From Nitzschia sp. pyKryTriq1 (Eukaryota; Bacillariophyta; Bacillariophyceae; Bacillariales; Bacillariaceae): a DNA stretch of 64,000 nt. The stretch lies in NCBI GenBank assembly GCA_956465555.1, contig OY101115.1:2542001-2606000 (forward strand), given 5' to 3'. The position numbers and the translations under genes were made by a program. The notes under the pieces were generated by a model that ran no database searches, had not been told where the DNA came from, and saw only the letters and a program-made list of their open reading frames with translations. Positions 29,028 through 40,541 of the stretch are shown here, piece by piece (the first letter of the stretch is position 1; each line of letters begins with the position of its first letter).

Positions 29028-30011
29028 TTATCGGAATATTGTTACAGCGCTCTCCTGAAGAAACAAATACAAAGCGGACGGTTTCAAAGCCACCCTAGCC
29101 AGCACATAAGTCCATAATTCTGCAGGAATCTCAAATGGGTCTCGCTTCAAATCCACAAAAGCCGCCCGAAACTTGCTAATGTCGAGATGTCGGACGAGCT
29201 GCCGATGCCCCCGTTTAATGGGGCCGCCTCGTGTTTGCTCAAGTTTGAGCTCCAAAAGACTCATATTATACCTCAATCCACGCTGCACAAGTGTTTTGAG
29301 TGTCAGTTCTCTTGTGATCTCAGAGCCCAAGTATTGCCTATTGTAAGAAAGATCGAGTTCCTTCAGATGATTATTTCTCTTGATCATGTTTGCCACGCTG
29401 CTAACACTATCGCTCCTGAGGTCGCAATCCAGAAGTCTCAAAGTCTCGAGCGTTGTATTCCTGGCAATCGAATCAACGAGAACTTCAAGTCCTCCTGTTC
29501 CAATTGGATAAGCTTCAATTTCAAGGATTCTCAAAGTCGGAATGCCACTACCAGGCCTCCTGCACAAACTATCTTCGTCATCCTGCCAGTATCGTCCGAC
29601 TCCAAACAAGCAATCTCGAATGGTCGCGGCGATCACTTCGCTTCCTTCTCCTATGCGTCGACTTGTGGGTGGAGTGTAACTTTTCAAACTCAGAGACCGT
29701 ATCCTGGGTTGTCGACGACAACAATCGATCGCACCCTGCAGTTCCTGAACCGTCTTCAAGCAGACAAACTGGAGTTCTTCAATTGTATCATTTTCCTCCA
29801 GTCCTTGCTGTAGCATGGCAAGCCCGTTCATGGAGATCCCACCTCGTATCACCAATGATTTTGTCACCGTTTGTTCATTCTTGAGCTCCTTGGCGATGTG
29901 AGATATGACCATATCACGAGAACTGCGGCCGATTTCGACGCGTTGATCGCAACGAAGCTGCTGGAGGAGCCCGCCAAGGGCCGCTTCTGCCTGATCTTCC
30001 AATCCTTCCAT
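29028..30011 (-). CDS. LRR (RNI-type) protein
   Basis: Single exon, 327 residues. It has leucine-rich-repeat units of the ribonuclease-inhibitor type: LRILEIEAYPIGTGGLEVLV with DSIARN, LETLRLLDCDLRSDSVSSVA with NMIKRN, LKELDLSYN, LLELKLEQ. The C-terminus IPAELWTYVLARVALKPSAL then YLFLQE is a block I know from many diatom LRR proteins of unknown role. No signal peptide or membrane segment. Probably a member of a large diatom LRR family; no partner can be named. The two convergent stops with MCM9 are only 89 bp apart, so 3' UTRs probably overlap. Confidence 0.75.
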   Translation of the reverse strand: MEGLEDQAEAALGGLLQQLRCDQRVEIGRSSRDMVISHIAKELKNEQTVTKSLVIRGGISMNGLAMLQQGLEENDTIEELQFVCLKTVQELQGAIDCCRRQPRIRSLSLKSYTPPTSRRIGEGSEVIAATIRDCLFGVGRYWQDDEDSLCRRPGSGIPTLRILEIEAYPIGTGGLEVLVDSIARNTTLETLRLLDCDLRSDSVSSVANMIKRNNHLKELDLSYNRQYLGSEITRELTLKTLVQRGLRYNMSLLELKLEQTRGGPIKRGHRQLVRHLDISKFRAAFVDLKRDPFEIPAELWTYVLARVALKPSALYLFLQESAVTIFR

Positions 30012-31512
30012 TCGCTCTCCTTACAATCAGAACGTCAGTTGCAAAAGTAAATTGTGACCAACATTTGATATTGTGCTGGTGCTTGCAATTAGGTCGGTCA
30101 AGTAGTCTCTACAGCACGATTAAAAGCTAAGTTTGAAGGGCAGGTCTGAGAAGATGTTGCTGTTGCCCCTCGCGTTTTTCTCCAGCTTTTCTGCTTCATC
30201 ATGATGTTGTGATAACATTCGTTCTTCGTTTCGCGCTTGCGAGAGATGCGTGATTTGTGATTATTTTGGGGGATGTGGCTTGATATTTAGGCTTGATTAA
30301 GCTAGGATCCTTCAAGCTTCAAGCCTGGAAACTGTGTGATCCAGCCAGTTTGTTGGGTTGGGGTTGCACTTGCTGCAAATACTGTGAGAAAGAATTGCTG
30401 GGTAAAGTTCCTCACTAACAGAAATATTTGCCCCACTTGCCGAGATGGGTGCCCAAATTGTGGAGCACTACTTTTTGGTCTCAAATGAAAAACTTTCTAT
30501 ACCCCAAGCCTCGATCACATCGAGGCTTCCAAAGTGCGGAGTTTCATTGATCGCCGATGGGCACGGTCACACCAGGTCACACCAGGAGCGCCTCCGTCGG
30601 AGTGGGGTGGATTTGACTCAACAACCTTCGGCGGCTGGAGAGGTAATGCAGCAGCTGGGAGGAAAAGGTGGGTCCCGACGTGTCGCCATAGGCCAAACCC
30701 ATACCGCCGTTGGGACCCCTCCTCCTCTTCACTCGTATGCCTCTCTTGCAGATGGAAATAAACTACAACTCTGAAGTACTTTCAGAAGACCTACAAGCTC
30801 TACGGGGAGATGAAGGGAGGTGCCAACATGCAACGGTTCCTCAAATCGATCAAGTCTGTCCTTAGTCTACTACTACTTTGATGGTAGTGTAAGAGTTTGT
30901 TCCACGGGAACTAATTTCTTTACTATCATAGTCTACTACTACTTTGGCATCTCTTCTACCGCCTGAGGTTACCAAGGAGATGTCCAGTGATGAGGAGCAG
31001 CCCATGAAGTCGTGGGAGATGAGGAAGTAAACAGATCGGATGTGTGTGTCGTATCTGCGCGGGCCCTCAAGAAGTCGAAAAATGAGTGTTTTTGGGTGCA
31101 TTTGGGTGGGGGGAAAGGGCATTTGGGAGCTCAAAAATGATGGAGTAATTGGGTCACGTTCGAATCACGGACGTGGTCATTTTTATTTTTGGGTGTCTTG
31201 CGATGACGTAGGCAGAGTAGATTCCGTTAAGTAAATTAGAAGTTGGATGACCGTAAATTAGAAGTTAGATATATTAGGGGTGCCCTCCCCCAAAGCTAGC
31301 GTGCTTTTTGTCGCCCGCACTCCCGTGCGGGGGGGCGTGGTACCAAGCTGCGACCAATGCGCCGACAATGCTCGATGCTGCTATCGGCCAATAATTTGTA
31401 TTTCCCATTTTCATTCCACCCATCATCATTGATCATTGTCGTTATTCTCGCAGCACCGCCGGCACGGAGGACAAGCGGATCCTGTTGTACTACCTTGAAA
31501 GCATAGAGGAAA
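30012..31512. other. Repeat-rich gene-poor spacer upstream of APC1
   Basis: 1.5 kb. Contains a doubled GGTCACACCAG word (30569-30590); TAGTCTACTACTACTTTG twice (30866 and 30929 regions); GTAAATTAGAAGTTRGAT twice (31231-31270); and a perfect hairpin CCCGCAC-TCCC-GTGCGGG (31314-31331) within a GC-rich patch. Open frames at 30445-30774 (+) and 30862-31134 (-) show no domain. Looks like decayed mobile DNA; no element ends could be fixed. Confidence 0.5.
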
Positions 31513-34500
31513 ATGGTGTCGCCTCAAGATGCGGCCCCTCTTTTCATCACGCCGCTGGTGAAGTGTCCCAGCAAGGAACCAGAAGTGGGGCGCTATGAAA
31601 TCCTGCAGCGGCTGGTGACTGAGTCGCCCGTCCACAAGGACTCTGAGATTGAGACGGCAATAGAAATTTTTATCGGTCCCAATGGCGTTCCCTTGTGGAA
31701 ACGGGCAGTGGTTCGTAGCGGTCCCATCTGCCCGCAACCCATCATTCATGCCTCCTTTCAGATTCCTGGTTTGGAAGGGGGCGTCGACGACTCGTCGTCG
31801 ACGCCTTCGGGCAATGCTCTTTGCTGGACGGCATTTCCAGAACAGCCCGACCATCCTTTATTGTGTGTCTTGGCCAACCCCACATTGCTCTGCATCTGGG
31901 ATGTCTATCCCGACGCCAAGCATGCTAGTTCCGTGGGAGAGGGGCACTCCATCCCGCTGCCGTTTGAAGCCAGCAGCATTCACGCGTTGACGGGAGGTCA
32001 GTCAGGCTTGCTGATACAACGTATAGAGACGGTGGATGATCACTTGGATGCGCAGAGCAAAATTTGGACGACTTGTACTGCTACCGACAACAACAACACA
32101 TCATCATCGGCGTTGGATGCCGAGGACGACGATGGCTTTGTGCTCAAGCCTCCCCCGAAACCGCTGCGAACTTCCATAGATACCTTGAATATCTCGTCTA
32201 CAATCTCGCCAGTAGCAGCGGCAGCAATCCCAAGCCTCTTTTCTCTTTCGCATCCATTGGATGATGTACTGCCCATTTCGAATTTGACGCATTCGAATAA
32301 TCATCACGACAATGTCGAACCAGGAATGGTCTCGGATGTGTTTGAAAAGGTGCTTTTTGTTGGCAACTTGACGGGCGTCGATCCAAATGACGACTATTTG
32401 GATCGTAAGGAATTTCAATATCCTATCTGTGTGACCTATCATACCCTTAAGAAACGGTACGTATGTATCGTATGATTCAGTCAGTCGTTTGTCCTTTTTT
32501 GTCCTTTGATGCGAAGAATAAGAGACAGCGGATGATTGATTCTTCGGAGATGGAATATTTCTCACCCTGTTATTTTCATCGCTCGTTGGATCTGTAGGCA
32601 CGCCATTTGGGAGATCCAAGATGCTCCTGCACCTCCTCCCCAAGCGCCATTGTGGCAGGTCAGTAGTCATTGGAGATCGGACAATGGATGGAATAGTCAT
32701 TTAGGCGTCTTTGACCAGCAGGACTTGGAAGACATGGAATTACTCGGTGAGACGAATGGTGCTGGCGGTGTGGACACTACGTCAAATAATAATTATTATT
32801 ATGATGCCGCCACGAGGAATGATGCACTAGCCGATGCTTTAGGGATTCGGAAAACACCTCGAAAAGCCGTGGATGATGCTACCAACCGGGGGCGTAGCAT
32901 GGGGGCCCGCTCCGCGAGTCGAGGTCAATCGCGCTCTTCGAAACCAAACAATAGCGGTGGAGCGAATAATAATAATGGAAACAACAACAACAACATGTCG
33001 TTGCTGTCGCCATTGGCAAGACAGACCAACACCACGCATGATTCTGCACATACGACAATGATGGATATGGACGCGTCAGTGGACTCTCAAGGACGGCCTC
33101 CGCTTTTGACTATGGGACCCTTTGCGAGCTTGTATCCAAAAATTTCAATGAGGTGTTTGTACGAAGATTCAAAAATGACCTTGGAATCTAGTCGAGTCTT
33201 TATTGCTTCTAATTTGGAAGGTTCGGGCAGGATGACAGTGTGCATAATATGTCCCCAACGAGAAGGATCCCGCAATCCAAATACGCTTCGACTGTTTTCA
33301 TTTGAAGACCGAGATGAGTCGAACGAAATGAGCGACATCTCCGCGAACATTGATGGTCTGGCCAAGAACTATACCATTGCACCGGAAGTCAGTATTTCTT
33401 GTATCTCCGCGGTACCACTCGAGTCCTCGCCAGTCGCACCATGCTTTCATCCCCACCCAAAATATCGAAGTGAAAGTTGGAAGGAGTCGGCTGTGGATAT
33501 CTTGGTACTTCGGGAGGAACAAGAAGGTCAGAAGCTAGCGCTTTTTCGAGGCAGCCTGCCAATAATCGATTGCACCATCGAAGAGATGAATGGCTTGTTT
33601 CATCCTAGTAATGACGAGGGGCAAATTTGTGATATTGAAAACAGTGTTGGAAGCTCTTTCGATTTGGTCATGAAGAACGCCAATTCCAGTGGAGAGTTCA
33701 ACATTCGGGCGACGGCTTCCTTGAAAATGACGTCCAATGCTATTGGTGAAACAATTCTGGCGGCATTGGAAACGACGGTGTTTTCCATGGTTGATCTTTC
33801 AGGTCCCGAACGGGCGGAGCTTGCGGTGAAGATTCGGTCGGATTGTATAAGACTAGAGCGCGCGCTTTCGTCGAGTACAATGGATGGTGTTGGAGTAGAA
33901 GCGATTGGGGCTGTCATTACCGCCTTGTTCCAACTAGAGTCACTAGACACGAATATCAATGAGGGAGGAACGAGTGATGGTGAGGGAGGAACGAGTGATG
34001 GATCCTTGGACGAAACCTCGAAGGACCAAGGGTCGGCTTGGGAACAGCTTCTGCAAACCAAATTTCACAAGTCCTACGAGCTAGAGTGTCCCGACTTTTT
34101 GTTCAATGCTCCTGTCAAAGCGCTCGAGAAGTCAACGCATACAAATTCGCCTGGCTTGAGCCATCTTTCTCGAGTGTTCTCAACTGCGGTGGATGTCCTG
34201 AAGACTAGCAATCATAAAATTTCGGAAATGTTCTTCCTTGCCTTGCATCAATTGTACGAGGATTTCAAGCTGAATGAGGCGTCAAGAGATGATGGGCTGC
34301 TAGCTGTTGGAACAATTTTGGCCAATCTTTGCTGTACGAGGACAAATGATGACAGCAGGAATGTCTTCTTGCAACACTACAAGAGAGATCTCGGTGATTC
34401 TTGGTACCAAAGCCTAGACCCCAATTTAAACACTCGTTCAAGTCTTTTGGGAGCGGACTTTGACCTTGGGCGACCCTTCTGCTTATTTTCCTGGGTCGAC

Positions 34501-37500
34501 GCCATGATTTCAGGGGAAAGCGACCGAGTGGACCTGGACATTTCGTCCATCAACTCGGCTTGTTTAAGGCTGAGATCGCTTGTGCGAGTGTACAAGGCAC
34601 TCTACGGGGGAACAGTGTCCTCAAGTACGACGGTCAATTCCGCTGATCGGCTCGCTCGAGACTTTGGTGTAGTTCGGGTTTTGATAGAGGAAGGTTTTAA
34701 AGACAAGGCCGCACTATGTGTCAATCTTACACCTGGGTTGGCTTTGCCAATTCTGGAGGTTTTGCATCGATGTCGCGCTTGCCACCAAAGACAAGGACTG
34801 AAAAATGAAGACCCCCTCGTGTGGACGTTGATTGGGCGAGACGATCTTCGGAATAACGCGGAGCTGGAAAAGGCCATGTCGTCAAAATCGAAGAATCATC
34901 CTTGGACGTCGAAATCTTTCGATCGTGGAGATGACACAGCTTCAAATATGGAAGATAAGGATTTGGATGGCCTTTGCCCTGTGGAGCATACTTCATCAAT
35001 GTTGTTTCCAGACGACAACCGCATACGCGAAGTTGGGCGTTTGCTTCGTTCTTCTCGCCCCGTGTATCTCAATGTTCCCCGCGCGATTGAAGTTTCCGAC
35101 CACGACTATGAACGTCTGAAGCAAGAGAAGCTGCTGCTGCTGAGCCGAAGGGTTCTTGCGCTGCCGCTCGGTCGTGGGATGATGACCATCGGAAATTTGC
35201 AGCCAGTGCCTGCAGAGCCACTCCCTCTTCCCGAACTTTGCCTGGTCGGACGTGTTCCACCGACCAATGCTATGCTCGCTCTTGACACCACAGACTGTCC
35301 TACTGACTTGAAGGTTTGGCCCGACTTCAATAACGGCGTGGCTGCTGGACTACGTCTCCCACTCGAAGATGATGCAGGAGAACTAGTGTCAAAGATCACT
35401 CGAACGTGGATCGTCTATAATCGACCTGGGAATCAACCGCAACAAAACCAGAACCCTCCAGGTCCGAATGCAAATTCTCAACCAAACCTTGGTCATGCTC
35501 ATGGTGGTCTACTTATGGCCCTCGGCCTTCGGGGTCATCTGACTACTCTAGAGATGACGGATATTTTTGACTACCTTACGCAAGGAACAGTGACAACTAC
35601 AGTGGGCGTTCTTCTTGGAATGGCTGCCAAGTAAGTGGTTGTTCTTTTGAAGGACTTTTTACTCTATTTTTTCTCATCAATTTTTCTACTTCCAGTATGA
35701 GAGGCACCTGCGATATTTCTGTTTCCAAGATGCTTTGTCTTCACATCCCATCATTGATTCCCCAGCATTTTAGTGCCATCGATGTTGCTAGCGCGGTGCA
35801 GGCTGCAGCCGTATCTGGGGCTGGTCTTCTCTACCAAGGATCGTCTCACAGAATGATGACAGAGTTTTTGTTGAATGAAATCGGGAAACGTCCCTCCAAT
35901 GATATCAACGTAGTGGACCGAGAGGCGTACACACTGTCGTGTGGTATTGCCTTGGGCATGGTCAACCTGTGCCGAGGGGAGGCCGAAGGCCGTGGCAATC
36001 GTAATTCTGGTCTAGCGGATCTACGCATCGAAGAGAGGCTATACCGGTACATTGTGGGTGGATTGGACGACGCCGAGATGCGACGAAAGAGAGACGAGGG
36101 AGACAGGCTGAGTCTTCCGACGACGTCAGCATCAAGTGGTAGCGATAAATGCTCTTGCGTGTACGAGGGAGATTCGATCAACACCGATGTAACGGCCCCT
36201 GGGTCAACGTTGGCCCTTGGTCTGATCTATTTGATGAGTGGCAACAAGACCATTGCATCTGCAATTTCGCTTCCAGATACTCACTTTCTTCTTGAGTACG
36301 TTCGACCTGATTTCCTCATGCTTCGAGTAATCGCAAGATCCTTGATCCTATGGGACGACGTACAGCCATCGAGTGCCTGGATAGAATCCCAGTTGCCTTC
36401 TGCTGTGCAGGATGCTTACGGACAAATGCGGGAGCATGCTGAAAATCGTGCTCAGCAGAAAACGAAATCTTCTCCCAGCTCCTACAAAGAATATGATCGT
36501 CAAGCAGTTCGTTTGATCTACGCCCATGTAATCGCCGGGGCGTGCTTTTCTATCGGTTTGCGTTTTGCTGGGACAGGAAACCGAGAGGCCGCATCCGCAA
36601 TTTTCGAAAGAGTAATGGAATTCAGAGATCTTCGAGATGGCGTGGATCCTGTGGCATGCGCATTGCGCCCCCCTTCCCCAGTTTTGGAGATGTGTCTGGG
36701 ATGCGCGGCGCTTTCATTGTCGATGGTTCTCGCTGGAACGGGTGATCTTGAAACTCTGAGATTGCTGAAGGTTTTGCGCTGGAGATGTGATGAAGAAATC
36801 AATTACGGTAGCCACATGGCATTCGGCTCTGCCATCGGACTTCTTTTCCTGGGAGGCGGCACTAGCACCATTGGAAGGGAGCCCGAGGATATTGCTGCGC
36901 TTCTTCTTGCATTCTACCCGAGGTTTCCGTCGTCGACGTCGGATAACCAGTACCATCTTCAAGCTCTGCGAAATCTCTACGCGTTGGCAGTGAAACGTAG
37001 GGACATCAAAGCAATCGACGTTGATACATTGGAAAGTGTGTTTGTGCCAATACAGGTAAGCAAGTATTGATCATCGTACCAACGAGGACTTCAACTTTAT
37101 TTTGTAGCTAACATCAATTGGTATATCCCTCCAGGTTCGCTACAAAGATGATGTGGTCCCGCCACTGAATTTGACCGCACCATGCCTGTTATCAAATTCG
37201 AATGGGAAAGCCAGCGAAATTCGCGTTTTGTCTGATAGATATTACCCTGTGGTGTTGAGCGTGCAAGATCATTCTGGTGGGCAAATTTTCTTTGTGAAGC
37301 GCCGAAGTGCTCACTTGAGCTACAAACAGGACCCAGAATCAAAGCGCTCTTTAGTTGTTCAAACAGCTGGACTACACAGTGGTAGCCAGATGGATCTGGT
37401 TGCTTCCTTTACCGACGACAAGAGCATTCTAGCTTTTGCGAAGCATTTCTGCAGAATTGATGAGGCCGGATCTAGTAGCTCTGCATCAAGTGACCCCTTC

Positions 37501-37854
37501 ACGGTCGAAGGATTTTGTCGGCGTGTTCTCTTTGAAACTTTAATGGGTGACACTCAAGAGGCACTACCACTGTACCTTGTACTACGCAACGCGACCGACT
37601 CCGTTGGTTCTGGATCCCGTCTCGGTGTGTTCATTTCCTGGGACTTCCGGCTGATTAGGTCGTATTACACCTTCCGTCCTCTCCTAGTGGAAGAAAGCTC
37701 CCCCGGTATTCTCAACCGTGAGCTCGTGGCGTACTTGAACGAATTGCTGGAACTTGCTTTTCATGTGAAGCCACGCTACAACTATCCACCCATTGCTGAG
37801 GCTACTCAACCAGGCTTGCAGTCGGTTGACAGCGACACGATGGATTTAAGTTGA
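31513..37854 (+). CDS. APC1: Anaphase-promoting complex subunit 1
   Basis: Four exons: 31513-32456, 32598-35630, 35696-37055 and 37135-37854. The introns are 141, 65 and 79 bp, all GT-AG; 2018 residues, close to animal APC1. APC1 is the scaffold of the APC/C ubiquitin ligase that triggers anaphase and mitotic exit. Visible: N-terminal WD40-like region (ALCWTAFPEQPDHPLLCVLA, PICVTYHTLKKRHAIWEIQ across splice 1); a long disordered Asn/Ser-rich loop (residues ~370-480); LYEDFKLNEASRDDGLLAVG; and the proteasome/cyclosome (PC) repeats TVGVLLGMAANMRGTCDISV with SKMLCLHIPSLIP across splice 2, GLLYQGSSHRMMTEFLLNEI, SCGIALGMVNLCRG, LALGLIYLMSGN and FGSAIGLLFLGGG. The C-terminus has VRYKDDVVPPLNLTAPCLLS. 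A 21 bp tandem duplication (33961-34002) encodes EGGTSDG twice in a loop. Confidence 0.92.
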
Positions 37855-39097
37855 TACGCATGAATTTTATGCCTATGATACCGGTAAGCTCTGCCTCCAG
37901 TACATAGACAGTGCTGGCTCTACGATGCTCTACTATTTAGCTACAATGAATCATCATCTCTACACTACAAATAGGCCTACAATCGCGAGAGGAAGATTAT
38001 TGTTTTCACTGTGTTGTATCTCTGCAATTTGATTTACCCCCGAGTAGTATTGATTCGTCAGCACAATATTGTGAATGGTTCTTTCCAGACCCACGACTCG
38101 GGGGTACACGTACAGTACCAGTAAAGCCATCGTACATGCGGAAGAACGCCAACATGAAACATCACCGCAACCACCGAACACCGAACCAACGCGAGCATCA
38201 AAAGCATCTTCCTCGTGTTGCACACAATCACACTTGGCAACAGATGAGCAGCCATGGCATCAATTGCAATATCTCCTGACTAGGTTCGAGCAGAGAGCAA
38301 GACATGTCCTTGCTCTCGCAACTCTCATCTATCATTATGCCTTTTTGCAGTCTGCGAACATGAGCTTCGAGAACTGAATATGTCTACCTCTATATTCGTA
38401 AACTGGGAAAACTGCGCCGTAATTTCATGCATGCTGGAAAAATAGTTTGGCACTCGTACGAGAATTGTACTGTGCGGCAGGCACGTTGTATGATACTCGT
38501 ACGGGATATGATGTTTTCCACCTTTCCACTTTGTGTGAAGCCTGTGAGTATCTCCTGAACTATCTTGTACCAGTAGGAACCAGCGGGTCATTGATGAATG
38601 ACACAGCCAGAATATCTCAAAGGTAAGCCAGCCCTTGTGACGACTACGCGACTGACAAACTACGGTAGTTGCCTACCGTGAGTCAAAGCACCATTACTAG
38701 GCCTTCGCTCTTTTTATCATGGGCAGAAAGTTTTCCAAGCGGTGCCAAAGCGATCCAACTCCATGCTGCACAGTGGCGCAGACAATGCACCGCTAGCAAG
38801 GAGGATGGTTCCTGCTCTAAGGGAGAGCTTGATTGGTATCAATCCAATAAAACTCTGGGAGGTACAGGAACGACATGCTATCGTGAATTTTGAACTCAAT
38901 TGGTGGCTTTTTGCAAATTTTAGGTGACTACTCGTAGACTAGATGCAGGCAATTTGACCGTCCATGCCATCAACTGTGCAAATACTCCGAGAAAAAGCTG
39001 TTGCTGATATACAGAATTGAAATTTCACCTGAGCTTTTCCTGTCACGAACGTTAAAAGGTTTCGAAAGTTCGCATCTTGTCCTTCTTTTGAAGATTT
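37855..39097. other. Convergent spacer, no gene supported
   Basis: 1.24 kb between the 3' ends of APC1 and the LPA3-like gene. Has TACCGGTA (37880) and a pair of ACTCGTACG words (about 38452 and 38493). Open frames at 38075-38377 and 38669-38893/38742-38927 have no recognisable domain; 38742-38927 (RRMVPALRESLIGINPIKLW) looks protein-like but is too short to call. Confidence 0.45.
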
Positions 39098-40192
39098 TTA
39101 CAGCCAAGAGAGCGGTTTTTCCGGGGAAGGGTTAACTTCCTCTTCCAACTGTTGAACCATCTGCCTCCATGGAACTTTACCGACGCCCCGCCGAATCACT
39201 TTGCCGTTACTCGCGACGACAAGTGCAATACCTTCTTTCTTTGCTTGGTCGCCGCTTTGTTTAACAGCGTCATTCATTTCAGCGTTGATGTATTCAGTCC
39301 AGTCGTCACTGGCTGGCCTGGCAATATAGGGTTGGTTCTCATACATTCGCTTTTCTCCGAATCCCCCGCTAGGTTTAGATTGCATTTCAATCCAGTCTGC
39401 ACTCGTATCATACGGAACAACAAGGATATTGGACATGGCAAAATCCATCTTCAGCAAGTTTGCTCCGATAAGAGCATCCGTGCACGCTTTTCGAGGTCCA
39501 GCCACGACAATCATATGTTGCTTTGCGCCTGCTTGTAGTTCTCCAACAGTTGCCGATCGAGTGGCTCCATCCGCGCCCACGGTTATCTCCAAAGGTAGTG
39601 AACGAAGAAGTGATTCACGTTCTTTCATGGCCTTGGTAACTTCCTTCATTTCTTTCTTTCGCTCGATTTTTTCGTCCACTTTGCCTTGCAATTCATTTTG
39701 TTTGTCGATATCAAATTTTGCAAGGAGTCCAAAGGCAAGCACTGCTCCAAAATCAATTCCCACATTCAAAAGCTGCATAGGTTCCATTAGAAAATAAATT
39801 GTCAAATAATATTGAAGGAAGGAAATTCATCGTCTTTGAGCACTCACCTCTGTGTTGAGATTGAAATCAGGGCTGTTGCTACCGGCAATGGCTCCCGAAA
39901 TATTGATCAAACCACCAATGAAGGCCCCCGACCCAAGCGACCCATAGAGGAATAATCGTAGCGTTCTCCACGGTGCAATGGACTCGGTGACAAGTTTGCT
40001 TCTTAGACCAGTGTCAAGGCCACCCTTCTTCTTTGGCTCGCTCCACAATGCCATAGACGAGATTCTGGATGATGATTCCGCGCCGACGCTCCTTGTTGAG
40101 GCACTGGTTTCTGGTAGGCTTGTGGGAGTGAATGCTGCCGCCGCACATACAAAGAGAGCATAGGCCAATAAATTTCTTGGAGCAATCATCAT
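39098..40192 (-). CDS. LPA3-like plastid protein (DUF3493), photosystem II assembly
   Basis: Exons 39848-40192 and 39098-39772; phase-0 intron 39773-39847 (75 bp, GTGAGT...ATGCAG); 339 residues. Starts MMIAPRNLLAYALFVCAAAA with FTP, a signal peptide plus ASAFAP-like motif, then a Ser/Arg-rich transit region: plastid import through four membranes. The DUF3493-type core is IAPWRTLRLFLYGSLGSGAF with IGGLI, then after the splice LLNVGIDFGAVLAFGLLAKF DIDKQ, as in Arabidopsis LPA3. LPA3 assists insertion/assembly of the PSII core protein CP43 in plants. The second half holds KQHMIVVAGPRKACTDALIG and EGIALVVASNGKVIRRGVGK, also kept in plant homologues. Divergent from the ABC transporter. ATG 40300 would add 36 residues before the signal peptide and is unlikely. 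Confidence 0.72.
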
Positions 40193-40541
40193 GGAGCAAT
40201 TTTTTGCTTGAACTTTGTTGACAGTTATGTAATGAGAGGATTGCTTCGGAAGACTTCTCTCTCTTTTGAACCCTTGGCGTGTCCGAGTCAGCAAAAGCAA
40301 TCAAGGATGAAAGAGTGTGGGTGATGTGTTGTCTGTCGTCATCGATCCGTTTGCTTGAAGATGCGTCTTCGCGTGCGAGATTTGAGATGGCCCGCCAAAG
40401 GTCGTGTCGAACGTAATCGAACATGAAGAAGATCGACGATTAGTCCGACCAACTTTCCCACCGGCTTGCTTCTTCGTTTGGAGTTTTGACGAAAGAGTTC
40501 GTTTGGTTTTGTGCCTTTTGTGCCACGATCCACGATGAACA
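40193..40541. other. Divergent promoter region (LPA3-like / ABC transporter)
   Basis: 349 bp between the start codons of two divergent genes. No clear motif beyond a shared, likely bidirectional promoter. Nothing else seen. Confidence 0.5.

Noticed and set aside
28766-29098. Plus-strand frame beyond the MCM9 stop with a hydrophobic stretch (IRFGLYILGIYILVIGILL)
   Set aside because: It overlaps the MCM9 C-terminus in another frame and the LRR gene on the other strand; the MCM9 frame is the one with homology.
38742-38927. Small plus-strand frame (RRMVPALRESLIGINPIKLW)
   Set aside because: Looks protein-like but is 61 codons, without clear splice partners or a family; could be a gene relic.
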